Source: Mycoplasma_H phocimorsus (lineage in GTDB: Bacteria > Bacillota_I > Bacilli_A > Mycoplasmatales > Metamycoplasmataceae). From it: 64,000 bases of DNA. Position numbers and translations under genes: made by a program. The stretch is from NCBI RefSeq assembly GCF_030077865.1, contig NZ_JASDDP010000008.1; one strand, 5' to 3'. The notes beneath the pieces were generated by a model. The model was not told the origin of the DNA, ran no database searches, and worked only from the letters and a program-made list of their open reading frames with translations. Of this stretch, positions 1 through 10,683 are shown one piece after another (the first letter of the stretch is position 1; each line of letters begins with the position of its first letter).

Positions 1-2
1 AA

Positions 3-104
3 ACTATAGGTGTTGGTATAGGGATAGGTTTTGCAATGCAATTTGTTCTTGGGGCCGCAATAGTAATTGGTACATATATAACTGGTCAACATCAGGGGGA
101 GTAA
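3..104 (+). CDS. C-terminal end of a membrane protein (partial)
   Basis: The window opens inside an open frame that ends at TAA 102-104. The visible 33 residues are glycine-rich and hydrophobic (GVGIGIGFAMQF, then LGAAIVIGTYIT), which looks like one transmembrane helix followed by a short polar tail (GQHQGE). The start lies outside the window and the family cannot be named. The stop is only three bases before the GTG of the next gene, and that gene's ribosome binding site lies inside this coding end, so the two are probably co-transcribed. Confidence 0.6.
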   Translation, partial: TIGVGIGIGFAMQFVLGAAIVIGTYITGQHQGE

Positions 105-107
105 ATA

Positions 108-554
108 GTGCAAAATAGTAGTTTTATGAAATTAAAAAAAGTATTATGAATTGGTGTTTTTAGCTCTATAAGTGTGTTGCCAACAATTGTAATTTCCTGT
201 CAAAAAATTAAAAATAACCGACAAGAAAGCAAAAAAGAAATTAATAATAAAATCAAAAAATTATCAGTGCAGCACCGTTCAGTTAAATTAAAAAACGTTT
301 TTGCTACAACAATAGAAAATACAAAATTAAAAAATAATGTAAATAAAAATGTTCAGCTTGCAAAAGTTAGTTTAAGTGAAAATAAAGAAAGCTTGCATCA
401 AAAAAATACTAAATGAATATCAAGGCATCCTTGAATATCATTGGGGCTTGCTATATGTTCTACATTTGTTTTTTTACCTTTTACTTATATATTAACGCAA
501 TGTGTCGTTGGGCTTGTAAACCCGGCCAAGAACAAGCAGCCAAAAGTAAGATAG
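108..554 (+). CDS. Putative lipoprotein with C-terminal transmembrane anchor
   Basis: With UGA as Trp the frame gives about 148 residues. Two starts are possible: GTG 108, six bases after a GGGGGAG Shine-Dalgarno, or ATG 126. The N-terminus is a lipoprotein signal: Lys residues, a hydrophobic stretch and a lipobox ending VISC. A Lys/Asn-rich polar domain follows, then near the C-terminus a second hydrophobic segment (LGLAICSTFVFLPFTYI) and a short basic tail. A lipid anchor at one end and a membrane helix at the other is unusual and would hold the middle as a surface loop. I do not recognise the family. Two internal UGA codons fall in the C-terminal third. A short terminator follows. Confidence 0.55.
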
Positions 555-567
555 AACAATAAAATTT

Positions 568-593
568 AACATCTGTCAATACGGATGTTTTTT
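568..593 (+). terminator. Rho-independent terminator
   Basis: AACATC (568-573) pairs with GATGTT (584-589) around a short loop and is followed by a T run, 13 bases after the lipoprotein stop. Confidence 0.6.
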
Positions 594-619
594 AGTAATT
601 TTATTAAAAAGTTTATTAT

Positions 620-1828
620 GTCGAAATGTTTTACAAAAGAGAAAAATAAAATTATTTTTAAAGCATATTTAAGGAACGGCTATTCAATAGCATTTATATA
701 ATTATTAAAATATTATTGCCGGATATAAATTATGTGACAAGCGATAATTTGAAATCGCAAATTAGAAGAATAGAATATTTTTATATTATGATGAAAAAAT
801 GTAAGATTTATTAGTATAAGGTAAAAAAGCATTAATAGAAAGTCAACTAAGTTGATTATTCTAAACCCAATTTAGATGAATTTAAAATTAAAGAGTTAGA
901 AAAAAGCAAGTCGTTATTACGAAATTGTAAAGAATAAACCACATAAAATAAAGAAAAATAAATCAATTAAAATAAAAATAATAATGTTATTGAAAATACT
1001 AGATATAATTAAACAGACAATTTTTAAATACTTAAAACAAACAAATAAAAATACCAAAAATTTAATTAGTTTAAAAAAATTAACTAAATAGTTTAATTAT
1101 TAAAATATTTGAAAAAAATTATGGAAAAGCGCGATTAAGTTAATATATTGATCTAAAATATGGCATTTTTAAAAAGTATTGCATTTTAGAGTGATATATA
1201 AACTGCTTAGGTCTTAAATATGAAATTAGAATAAAACACAAAGATCAAAAAAATGTAACAGCTAAAATTAAAAATATTGTTAATAAAGATTATAATGATA
1301 TGTTAATTAGAAATATTTTTGCCATCGCTATAACTTATATAAGGGATGCAAATGATTTTAAATAGAATCATGTTTTTTCTATAATAATAAGTCATAATAC
1401 TAAAAAAATCATCAGTTAAAATCCTTTAAAATACAATGATTTGAATTTAGTTTTAAAAAATGTAGATGACTTATAAAAAGCGAGAAAAGGAAATAAGTTT
1501 ATATTTCATTAAGATTATGGCAGTGGATACAGTAACACTGAATATATAAATATAATTAAAAGAAATAATGGTTAGGTATCGCTTTCAAGAGTTGGTAATT
1601 CAGTAGAAAATCACAAGATTAAATACTGATTCTCAATTTTAAAGTCAGAATATTTAAACAGAATCAATATAAGCAAAATGACATTAAAAGAACTTAAAAA
1701 AATTACAAGAAATTTCATAAATTGATACAACAATGACAGAATTCAAAGTAATTTGGATGAAAAACACCACGACAAATGGCCGTGGTGTAAAATAAATTTA
1801 ATGGTGACATTTTTTTGTCCATGTTTAG
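620..1828 (+). mobile_element. Decayed IS3-family insertion sequence (transposase pseudogene)
   Basis: The stretch aligns by eye, along much of its length, with the better-preserved element at 44359-45597: the start around 620, the SRVGNS segment, KSEYLNR, the KMTLKEL segment, and the terminal YNN-R-QSNL region. Numerous TAA/TAG codons and frameshifts break the transposase. The right end is recognisable: a CACCACG/CGTGGTG stem at 1764-1788 and an inverted-repeat end at about 1802-1828 (TGACATTTTTTTGTCC). I cannot see the matching left inverted repeat. No intact protein is possible here. Confidence 0.8.
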
Positions 1829-1862
1829 TTTTTTATTTAAAATTTAATACCTTTGATCAGCT

Positions 1863-2501
1863 TCATGGCATGGTTGCAAGTGGTTTAGCGCCATGCTTGT
1901 AAGCAATAATATTCAAATCTTTTTTATTAATTTCTAATTTTTGAATACTTAATTGTAATTTTAATAATTTAATTGCACTATAAGATTCTTCAATTTCTAA
2001 AAGATATTTGGGTCCTTTAATAAATGAAAATAATGTATTTTCATTTCCTAAATGATATGTGGATAAAATCAAGTTTTTAAGAGAGGAAACGGCTCTGGCA
2101 GTAATAAAATTAAATGTTTTATTAATAACTTGCTCAGTTCTATCATTAATAATTTCAAAATTTAAATTTAATTTTTCTTTTACAATTTTTAAGAACTTAA
2201 CTCTTTTTTGCAATGGCTCTATAATTGTTAATTTAACTTTTGGATTAACTATTAAGTATGGAATACAAGGGAAGCCGGCGCCCGAACCAATATCAGCTCA
2301 GGTTGAGTTGTCTTTAATATTTAAATTTTCAATATATTTAATAGACTCATATATTCCTTCCGCCCAAAGAATATCACCTTCAAAACCTGTTAAGTTCATT
2401 ACTTTATTATATTTGTGGATCAAAGCAACATATTCCTCAAGTTTATTGTATGAATTTGGAAATAAATTTTTAATTTTTTTCTCTCAACTCATCAACTTCA
2501 T
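1863..2501 (-). CDS. rsmG: 16S rRNA (guanine-N7) methyltransferase RsmG (GidB)
   Basis: About 212 residues with one UGA Trp codon. RsmG makes m7G at position 527 of 16S rRNA (E. coli numbering) using S-adenosylmethionine. The AdoMet-binding loop is visible as DIGSGAGFPCIPY at residues 70-82, with LTIIEPLQKRVKFL downstream and the conserved ITARAVSSL further on. The length matches the family. The start is ATG 2501 or ATG 2492, in frame with each other; either lies inside the 3' end of prs, so the two genes overlap by 23-32 bases and are likely translationally coupled. Confidence 0.92.
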
Positions 2502-3453
2502 CTCTTATTGCTTTATAAATATCGCTAACGCTTTTACCATTATTATATGCATCAATAGTGTCGGCAATAAAATTAGTTAAACTTATAACTTTTAATTTAC
2601 TAAATTTTTTTTCATTTTCAGAATTATCAATTGAATCGGTAATAAATACCTTATCAACATATTCTGAATTTTGTAAAGCATCAAATCCTCTTGAAAATAT
2701 TCCATGGCTAGCAGCTAAATAAACTTTTTTAGCCCCATTTTCTTTGGCTACTTGAGCAGCTTTAATAATTGTTCCGCCAGTATCAATCATATCATCAACA
2801 ATAACAGCAACATCACTATTAACTTTACCAATCATTCCCATAACTTCTGATTTATTGGGACCAACTCTACGTTTATCAATAATAGCAATTTCTATGTTGT
2901 CAGCAATTAATTCAGCTAACAATCTTGCTCTTACAGTTCCGCCATGATCAGGAGAAATTACTGAAACATGTTCATTTGATTTGACTAATTCTTTTGCAAA
3001 AATATATTGTGCTCTTAAATCATCAACAGGAATATCAAAAAAGCCTTGAATTGCAGGGTTGTGAAGATCAACACATGTCATTCTGTTTGCACCAGCCGTT
3101 TGTAAAAGTTTGGCAATTAAACTGGCACCAATAGGTTGTCTACCTTTAGCTTTTCTATCTTGCCTTGAATAACCATAGTAAGTTAAAACGATGTGAATTG
3201 ATTTTGCACTAGCCCTTTTAAGAGAATCTATAAATAATAATATTTCAATAATATTATTGTTTACAGGTTTTGATGTATTGGCGATTACGAACACGTCCTT
3301 GTTTCTAACACTAACTTCAGACACGAGCATTATTTCGCCATCAGCAAATACTGTTTTATTAATTTCTGAAAGATCTACATTTAATCTTTTTGCAATTTTT
3401 TCCCCTAATTCTTTTGAATTATCAAGGGCAAACAATAAAAATTTGTTTTCCAT
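2470..3453 (-). CDS. prs: Ribose-phosphate pyrophosphokinase (PRPP synthetase)
   Basis: 327 residues with no UGA codon. It makes PRPP from ribose 5-phosphate and ATP, the precursor for nucleotide salvage, which is essential in an organism without de novo purine synthesis. Visible family features are the flexible-loop region YYGYSRQDRK (92-101), the DLHNPAIQGFF segment (129-139), the catalytic-loop region DKRR (193-196) and the PRPP-binding motif VDDMIDTGGT (219-228). ATG 3453 has an AGAAGGAAAT ribosome binding site. It is the first gene of a minus-strand pair with rsmG and diverges from the chaperone gene at 3554. Confidence 0.96.
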   Translation of the reverse strand: MENKFLLFALDNSKELGEKIAKRLNVDLSEINKTVFADGEIMLVSEVSVRNKDVFVIANTSKPVNNNIIEILLFIDSLKRASAKSIHIVLTYYGYSRQDRKAKGRQPIGASLIAKLLQTAGANRMTCVDLHNPAIQGFFDIPVDDLRAQYIFAKELVKSNEHVSVISPDHGGTVRARLLAELIADNIEIAIIDKRRVGPNKSEVMGMIGKVNSDVAVIVDDMIDTGGTIIKAAQVAKENGAKKVYLAASHGIFSRGFDALQNSEYVDKVFITDSIDNSENEKKFSKLKVISLTNFIADTIDAYNNGKSVSDIYKAIRDEVDELREKN

Positions 3454-3553
3454 ATTTCCTTCTCTATATATATTTAATTTATATAAAAATATTATAATAA
3501 TATATATTGTTACATTTATAAATTATTATAAAAAAATAAGAAATAGAGGTGTT

Positions 3554-4780
3554 ATGTTCAAAGAAGCAAGCTGAATAAAAAAAGAAATTATAGGAGCTGA
3601 ATATAACTTTGTTATTGAACAACTATTGCAAAATTATTCAAGGGAAGAGATTTCAAGCATTAATCAAACTGTGGCTTGAAAATTATATGATATGTATGCA
3701 GGATGAATGAGTGTTGAGAAAAGAAAAAATCTTTCTGATCGTGAATTAATTTCATTTGTTGATACATCATTTACTTATGAATATTTTAAAGATAAATTAG
3801 TTTTAAAAATGAGATATGGAATTCAAGAATTATCTAATAAGCCATTTATTATTAAAGATACTAAAAAAATTTATTTTCCAAGTATAAGTGATAATGATGT
3901 CAAAAGAAAAATTAAAAATGAATTAAGGGTATTGGCAAATTATAATTCTAATGATAGTTTAAAAATTAATTCATGCTTTGATGGATCATTTTCAATTTGA
4001 AAAAAAGATAATTTAATTTCTGAGATGAAATCAAATGAACATTCAAAGATTTTTGTTGATGATATTAAAAATAATATTCCAGAAATATTGCTTCAAATTT
4101 TGGGTATAAGAGAAGGAGATTCTAGAAGCATTCCCCTTAATGAAACAACAAAAGCTAATATAAATGTTGAAAAAATTTATGAAGTTAGTTATCCAAAAAT
4201 AAATAAAGAGACGATTGAAAAAATGAATATTTTTAATGTTGAAAATGAAAAAGAATTATTTGAAACAATGAAAAAGCAATTAGCTTTAAATGTAATTCAA
4301 AAAAGTATTAAATCTTATTTAGAATATTTAGCTCCTCGTAGTGTTTTTGATAATAATATTGACATTAATCCTGATTATGTAGAAGGTTTTTATGCTAAAT
4401 ACGTATTAAAAGAGCATGGTATAGCTATTGAAAAATTTAATGATTTTCAAACATATTTAAAATATAATGAATTAACTGAAGAACAATTTCATGAAAAAGT
4501 TAAAAAAAGCGCTGTTGATAAGGCTTGTATAGAAATATTTATAAATGAAGTGTGTGATAAATATATTTATCAACAAGATAATGATTTATTTGAATATTTT
4601 AAAAAAGAAATTATTAATTCATATAAAACTATTGGTAGAGACATTACACAAGATCAATTTTTTAATGAAAATATCAAAATAACATTTTTACATTTAGAAG
4701 TGTTTTTAACAGTTATTAAAATTACTAATCCAAAAGTATACGAAGAAAGAATAAAAGGGAAAAAGTTCCCTTATATATAA
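3554..4780 (+). CDS. Trigger factor-related chaperone-like protein
   Basis: 408 residues, mostly charged and helical, with several UGA Trp codons in the first third and none after about residue 150. The C-terminal half resembles the helical chaperone domain of trigger factor/SurA: a segment around residue 225 is followed by about 180 residues of amphipathic helix (NEKELFETMKKQLALNV, LTEEQFHEKVKKSAVDKA). I see neither a clear peptidyl-prolyl isomerase domain nor a signal peptide. Mycoplasmas are known to carry shortened trigger-factor relatives such as the MPN555 family. The function is inferred from this overall resemblance, not from a catalytic motif. It diverges from prs and ends just before the lemA promoter. 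Confidence 0.5.
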
Positions 4781-4786
4781 TATAAT
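4755..4786 (+). promoter_or_regulatory. Candidate lemA promoter at the end of the chaperone gene
   Basis: A TATAAT box at 4781-4786 lies directly after the chaperone stop and 27 bases before the lemA start. Just upstream, 4755-4772 forms a perfect 7-bp hairpin (AAGGGAA/TTCCCTT). No T run follows it, so it may be a transcript-end or leader structure rather than a classic terminator. No clear -35 box is visible. Confidence 0.4.
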
Positions 4787-4812
4787 TAAAATAATTTAAA
4801 CAAGGAGTGAAC

Positions 4813-5460
4813 ATGGCAAATCTTTATGATAGAAACCCAGTAGAAACTGGAACAAAAATTACTGTAGATACTGGTGTAAAAAAAGCGCAAGCATCAGGCG
4901 GTGAAAAAATAGGGTGATGGTTTTTATTTATTTTGTCATTACCTTTATTTGGCGGTTTACTTTGATGATGAATTTCAAAAGGAAATGATTTAAAAAGAAG
5001 AATGAATAAAATTAATCAATTAAGTGGTCAAATTGATACTCAATTGACAAAAAGACATAATACATTAACAAAATTACTTGGTTCAGTTCAAGGATATGTA
5101 GATCATGAAAAAAGTCTTTTATCAGATATTACAAAATTAAGAAATATGAATATTAGACCAGAAACAAGAGAGGAATCAACAAATCTTTCTCAAGGGGTTT
5201 TGGGGCGTTTATCTATGATAGTGGAACAATATCCAAATTTAAAAGCTAATGAACAATTTAATAAGCTTTCAGACAATATTGTTTTATTAGAAGATGAAAT
5301 AGCAGCTACAAGAAGATTTTATAATTCTGAAGTTAATGAATTTAACTCTCAATTATTTACATTTCCTTCAAATGTTAAAGCAACATCAATGGGACTTGAA
5401 ACTATTCAATTATTTTCTGCAGATCCATCCAAAAAACAAGATGTGGCCATTAAATTCTAA
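4813..5460 (+). CDS. lemA: LemA family protein
   Basis: 215 residues. After a polar N-terminus of about 35 residues comes one hydrophobic segment (WWFLFILSLPLFGGLLWWW, rich in UGA-encoded Trp) and then a soluble helical domain with LemA features: the Asn/Ile-rich start after the membrane helix, the segment LGRLSMIVEQYPNLKAN, and ATRRFYNSEVNEFN, which matches the family's RRFYN...YN motif. LemA proteins are membrane-anchored four-helix proteins of unclear role. ATG 4813 has a good site (AAGGAG). A terminator follows, so this is probably a single-gene unit. Confidence 0.9.
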
Positions 5461-5487
5461 TATGTAAAAAACAAATTTAATTGGACA

Positions 5488-5522
5488 CATAGCCGATTGA
5501 TATTTTCAATCAGCTATTTTTA
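5488..5522 (+). terminator. Rho-independent terminator after lemA
   Basis: ATAGCCGATTGA pairs with TCAATCAGCTAT (one mismatch) around a short TATTT loop and is followed by a T run. Confidence 0.75.
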
Positions 5523-5630
5523 ATTACTGTAATGCGAATTATTATTAAAACTTATTATTTTAAATTTTATTGATAAAAATGATTTTAATAGCGCATTTTT
5601 GAATAATAAAAAATAAGAGTCTGAATTTTA

Positions 5631-5636
5631 TATAAT
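5631..5636 (+). promoter_or_regulatory. Candidate -10 box for the surface protein pair
   Basis: TATAAT lies 33 bases before the ATG at 5669. No convincing -35 hexamer is seen at normal spacing, which is common in mycoplasma promoters. Confidence 0.4.
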
Positions 5637-5668
5637 TAAATAAATAATATTTAAGGAGAGTGTGTTTT

Positions 5669-7999
5669 ATGAAGCGAAAAAAAATATTGTTTTATTCATC
5701 AATTTTGCTTTCTTCATTTTTGATAGTGCCTATTATAAGTTGCGAAAGAAAAATAAGGCAAATTGAAAATTCCCAAAAGGAACAAGAAAAACATCAAGCC
5801 AGTTTAGATAATTCTTCTATTAAAAAAATAGAGGATGATTTAAAAGCAGAAGAAAATAAAAAACTTGAATTAGAACAAGAAAGATTAAAACAAGAAAAAA
5901 TTAAAGCAAAACAACTCGCCCTAAAAGAAGCTATTAAGAAAAAAATATTAGAAAAAAAAGAGGCTTTGAGAAAGCTGCAAGAAGAAAATAAAACACTTCA
6001 AGAAAAAATTAAAAATAAAGATCGTGAACAAGAAAATTTAAAGAAATGAGTTGATAAAACGCAAGAAGAAAATAATAATAAAAATTCATTAATTACTGAT
6101 GTTAATTCTGAAATAAATGCTTTAACTGAAAATAATCAAAAGGTAAATCAAGAACAAATTAAATCAGAATTGCAAATTGAATATGAAAAATTATTGGTTG
6201 AACAGCAAAAAATAATTAGAAAAAATCAAACAAATGATACTCGTCCACTTATTGATGTTTTAAAACAATTTACTTTGTTCTCATTAAGTGAAGACTTGCC
6301 GGCCAAGTTATTTGATTTTTTAGATGAATATCTTCTTAAATTAGCATTAAGAATAAGAATTGATGAAGATATCAAAAAACAAATTAGAAAAAGTTTTGAA
6401 TTTGAAAAAATTAATCAAACTTTTAAATGATTTATTAATGATACTCTTAAAATTCTTAGAAACATTAATTTAAAATCAGATGATGATGGAATTATTGAAC
6501 AAGTAAAACAAGAAGTTATTAAAATTTTACCTGATTATATTTATAGATTTTTAGATCTTGCTATTGAAGTGATGGCAAAACCAGCAGTAAAAAGAAGCGG
6601 CACTCAAACTTCATTGTTAACTGAAATTATTCTAGATATTCTTGAAAAAAAAGAATTACCAATTTTTTCTGTTAAATCTGAAACAACAAAAGTGCTTTAT
6701 CAAATTTTACATTTATTTGTTGATTTTGATGGAGTGAATTCAAAAAGTTTAATAAATCACTTTGTTGATACTGCTAGAGAAATTGCTAGAAACTTCAGGT
6801 TTACATTAAATATTTCAAATGATTTTATTCAAATAATAAATCAGACAATTTGAGCATTATTTAGAAATAGTGATGGTAGTGTCAGTTGAAATAAAATATT
6901 TGACAATATTTTACCTAGATTTTTTGAAGATATTGAAGTAGAAGATGAGAATTTAGATATATTTGTCGACTTTTTAAATAGACTTTTTGTAGATTTTGAT
7001 GATTCTATATACAAATTTTTAAATATTGATTTAGCTCTTCCAGATTGAAGAGGAGTTGATGCTATTGTAGAAAGCGAGAAAAAAGAATTAATTAACAAAC
7101 TTTTACGTGAAAAAGATCAAATTCGCGAAAGAGAAAAAAGACTTGAAGAAAATAAACGTAAAAATATTATTAAAACAAAAATGGAGGGTCCTTCAGTTAT
7201 TTCAAAAAATGATCAAATTAAACCAGAAATAATTTCAGCGCGTTTTGAAGAGGGGACATCAAGAGCATTATCTCAAACTAAACAAAATGAAAATGTTGAG
7301 AGCATTCAATTAAACTTTTTTAAAATACCGAAATTAAAACCAAATTTAGATACAATTATTCACCTTTTATTTAACCACAAAAAATATACAACTTTAATTT
7401 GAAAAATGTTAACTAAAATATTTGATCCTTATGTTAGAGCATTTATTAGAGATGTAAAAAAAGATCATCAAAGTATTACAGCCTCAATTACAAAAATTCA
7501 AGATTTAATAAATAATACAAACTCAAATTCTTTAAATAATTTTAATTTACAAATAAATAATAATATTAAAACAAAAGGAAGTTTTAAGGCTTTGTTTAGA
7601 ATTGTTGTATTTATGACACAATTAATTTATAAAGGCGTAAATTTTAATAAAAATTTAGTATTTGAAAGATATTTAAATATTAATCCAATTGCTCTTCAAA
7701 ATTTAATACCAAATATATTAATAGAATTATTTCAAAAATATATTAGTGAAAATGAATTAAAAACATTAAATATTGGCTATGTAATACATGAATTATTTGG
7801 AAATTTAGATAAAAATGATTCATGAAAACAAGTAATTAATCACGTTAAATACTTATTTACTGGAAGAGGTTTTGGCGAAATAGATAATGTGTTTTACTGA
7901 ATTGAAAAGAGAGATAAAGAAAAGCTAAAAAGAATGCTTAAACTTGGTTATTATTTTGATGGAACAATTCCAAACCCTTCATATAAGAAAGGAAATTAG
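5669..7999 (+). CDS. Large surface lipoprotein, paralogue of the next gene
   Basis: 776 residues with many UGA Trp codons. ATG 5669 is chosen over the in-frame GTG 5660 because the AAGGAG at 5653-5658 is correctly spaced only for the ATG. The N-terminus is a lipoprotein signal with lipobox IISC. Residues 30 to about 190 are a long charged, Glu/Lys/Gln-rich coiled coil (EEDLKAEENKK, LRKLQEENKTLQEK). The rest is helical and repeats a module: a segment beginning RPLIDVLKQFTL is matched in the next gene by DPLIDIFDRLIEIA, and the C-terminal region around a Phe-Gly-Asn motif is matched too. I do not recognise a named family. It probably encodes an exposed membrane-anchored protein and is co-transcribed with its paralogue nine bases downstream. 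Confidence 0.75.
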
Positions 8000-8007
8000 G
8001 TGATATT

Positions 8008-10392
8008 ATGATTAAAAATAAAAAAAGAATTATATTTTTTATATTAAGTTCAGTACCTAGTTTATTTGCATTATCAACAATGAGTTTGAGTGTTAAAAAT
8101 AAATCTCAAAATTTAAATAAAGCCCAATGAATTTATTTAGAATCTTCCTTTTCATTAAGAGATAAATTTAATCAAATAAAAACAGAAAATTCGACAAAAA
8201 ATAATAATTATGAAAACATAATTGATATTACAGAGCAAGCTAATTCAAATGTTGAAATAATTTTACCTAAATTTGAATCAAAAACAGAATTTGATACTTC
8301 AAAACAAATATTAAATTCTAAAGAAACAGAAATAAATAAAGAACAAATTGAGCAGCTTGACGAAGAATTAGAAGAATTAGAAAAAATTGAAAAATTTGAT
8401 GAAGCTGAATTGTTAAGACAGCAAGAATTACAAAAAAAATTATTAAAAGAGCTTGAACAAAAGTCAAAAATTACAGAAATATATGAGAATAGATTAAAAA
8501 ATCTATCAATAAATTCAATGGTATTAAATGCTCTATCACTTGGTGTTCAAGTTGGTGTAAATGTTTATTTCAATGTTCAAAACGATAATTTAATTAATAA
8601 AAGAGAATATGAATTAAAACAAAAAATACTTCAATTAAGAAATTATAATAATTTGCTTAGACAATATAAAAAACAATATATTGATGACCCATTAATAGAT
8701 ATTTTTGATAGGTTAATTGAAATTGCGATTAAAAGAGATTTACCTGAGCAACTTTTATTTGTTATTGATGAATATATTTTAAAACCATATTATGTTAATC
8801 CTTTTTTAAGAAAACAATTAAAAGCCTCTATTTTAAAAGAAGAATTTATTTCACCGCTTAGAGAAGCGATTAAAAATTTATTAAACGCATTTAGAAAAGT
8901 GGAAAATACATATGATCCTTTAGAATTAACTGAGCAAATTAAAAATAATATAGCAGAAATAATGCCTAAATTATTACCACTATTATTAAAAAATATAGTG
9001 CACACTCTTACTTATGTTTCTAACATTCAAATTAGTGAAAATAATTTTGTTCAAAGTTCAATTTTAGCTGAAGTAATTATTAAAGAAGCCAAAGCAAAGA
9101 ATGTTTTCATTGATTCTATTAGAACTCAACTTTCTAAAGTTTTAGAACATGTTGGTAAATGATTTTTAGATAGCGAAAGCAAAAAACTAATACAAATATT
9201 ATCTAAAATTGTTGCAAAAGTTTTAAAAATTACTACTTTAACTTTTGATATAAAAGTGGATGGCATTACACTACTTAAAGAAATAGTTGAAGAAATAATG
9301 AATGATGAAGAGGGATTTATTTCATTTGATAAAATTTTAAATGTATTAATTCCTGGTTTTTTAAATGATTTAGATGTAGATGTGAGACAAGCAAAAGATT
9401 TTTCATCATTAATTAATTTACTATTTGATTCAAATGGCGAAATTTGAAAATTTTTCGAAATAGAAAGACCGTATTTTTGAATTAACAAAGATAATTATAA
9501 AAAAGAATTTGAAAATAAAAGAAGTGCTTTACGCTATTTACATTTATCTTCTTCAAAAGATTATGTTCAAACAATCATTAATGGAATTAATCCTGAAAGT
9601 TTTTACGAAAGAAATAATAATAAAAATCCTAGAAAACAAGAAGTAGATATTCCTGCGCCTAAACCAGCACCTAAGCCTACACTTCAAATAGCTCCTAGAA
9701 CAGTTAATTTAGAATCACAGGCCGCACTTATATCTAAAGTATCATCGCTTAATGATATTACGCTTAAAGTTCCTCAATTAGAATTAAGTTTTGCAACTCT
9801 TTCAAAAATATTATTTAATTTAGGTAATTACGTAAATTTATTTAGAAGTTTATATAGTAAATTATTTCAACCATTTGTATATGATTTAATTACTGATGCT
9901 TGAGAATATAAAAAATACTATAATGAAAATTATTCTACTAATGATAGATTTAATGTTAATAATATTAAGTTAGAAGAAACTCATTTTGCTAGACTTTCAA
10001 AAAGCTTTCAAGCATTATTTAGATTTTCTACATTAATGACATATTCAATTTATAAAATGTTAGGCAAAAATAAATTTTTACTCGATTCAAGGGCTGGATT
10101 TAATATATTTAGTTTACAAAAATTAATACCTTTAGTTATTGAAGACGCAATACGTTCAAACAACAAAGATAATTTATTATTAAAAGAAGATATTCAATAT
10201 ATTTTAAATAACTTATTTGGTAATTATAACAAAAATATATTTGAGTCAATTTGAAGCGAAATAGTTAACTCTGTAAAAGAAACAAAAGAAAACAGTATTT
10301 TCGAATTACTTAAAAACTTGGGTACAGATGTTATTTATGAAGAAAAATTAAAACACATGTTATTATGAGGTTTTTATAAAGATGATAAATAG
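8008..10392 (+). CDS. Large secreted or membrane-associated surface protein, paralogue of the preceding lipoprotein
   Basis: 794 residues. The N-terminus has a signal-peptide-like hydrophobic stretch (IIFFILSSVPSLFALS) but no Cys, so unlike its upstream paralogue it is not a lipoprotein. A charged coiled coil occupies about residues 110-165 (EQIEQLDEELEELEKIE). Matching blocks with the upstream protein are DPLIDIFDRLIEIA followed by DLPEQL (upstream DLPAKL), MPKLLPLLL (upstream LPDYIYRFL), and a C-terminal block NNLFGNYNKN (upstream HELFGNLDKN). A Pro-rich hinge (PAPKPAPKPTLQIAP) lies near residue 550. The pair looks like a tandem duplication whose anchoring has diverged. Function unknown. 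Confidence 0.72.
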
Positions 10393-10406
10393 TATTCTGT
10401 TAAATT

Positions 10407-10437
10407 AAAAATCAACTTTATGCAAAGTTGATTTTTA
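10407..10437 (+). terminator. Rho-independent terminator
   Basis: AAAATCAACTTT pairs perfectly with AAAGTTGATTTT around an ATGC loop, with T residues after it, 15 bases past the surface protein stop. Confidence 0.85.
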
Positions 10438-10486
10438 AAATAAAATATTAAACGCATATGTGTTGCACTTGATATTTCATTTTAGA

Positions 10487-10515
10487 AAAGTTAGTGGCAA
10501 GACTAGCTTTTTTTG
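10487..10515 (+). terminator. Second terminator-like hairpin before the R-M operon
   Basis: AAAGTTAGT (10487-10495) pairs with ACTAGCTTT (10502-10510), allowing one G-T pair, and runs into a T tract. It isolates the restriction-modification operon from upstream transcription. The remaining bases up to 10640 show nothing recognisable. Confidence 0.6.
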
Positions 10516-10648
10516 TTTATTTTTAAATAATATTTTTAATAATTTTATGACATTTTCAAATTTAATTTTAATTAATATTTATATGAAATATAACTAGTTT
10601 TAATCATTTTATTTTATATATAAGAATTTAATGTGGATACTTTTACTA

Positions 10649-10654
10649 TATAAT
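10649..10654 (+). promoter_or_regulatory. Candidate -10 box for the type III R-M operon
   Basis: TATAAT stands 30 bases before the mod ATG at 10684, after the two hairpins. A GTGAGGAAA ribosome binding site follows. The -35 region is not convincing. Confidence 0.45.
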
Positions 10655-10683
10655 AAAAAGGTTAATATATAGTGAGGAAAAAC

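Noticed and set aside
1764..1790. CACCACG/CGTGGTG hairpin as a stand-alone terminator
   Set aside because: The same stem occurs at 45530-45556 and 63920-63937 within the transposase C-terminus, so it is part of the IS coding end first of all.
2059..2580. 173-codon plus-strand frame opposite rsmG
   Set aside because: It is the antisense shadow of rsmG and the prs end. The minus strand encodes clear family motifs, and the plus frame has none.
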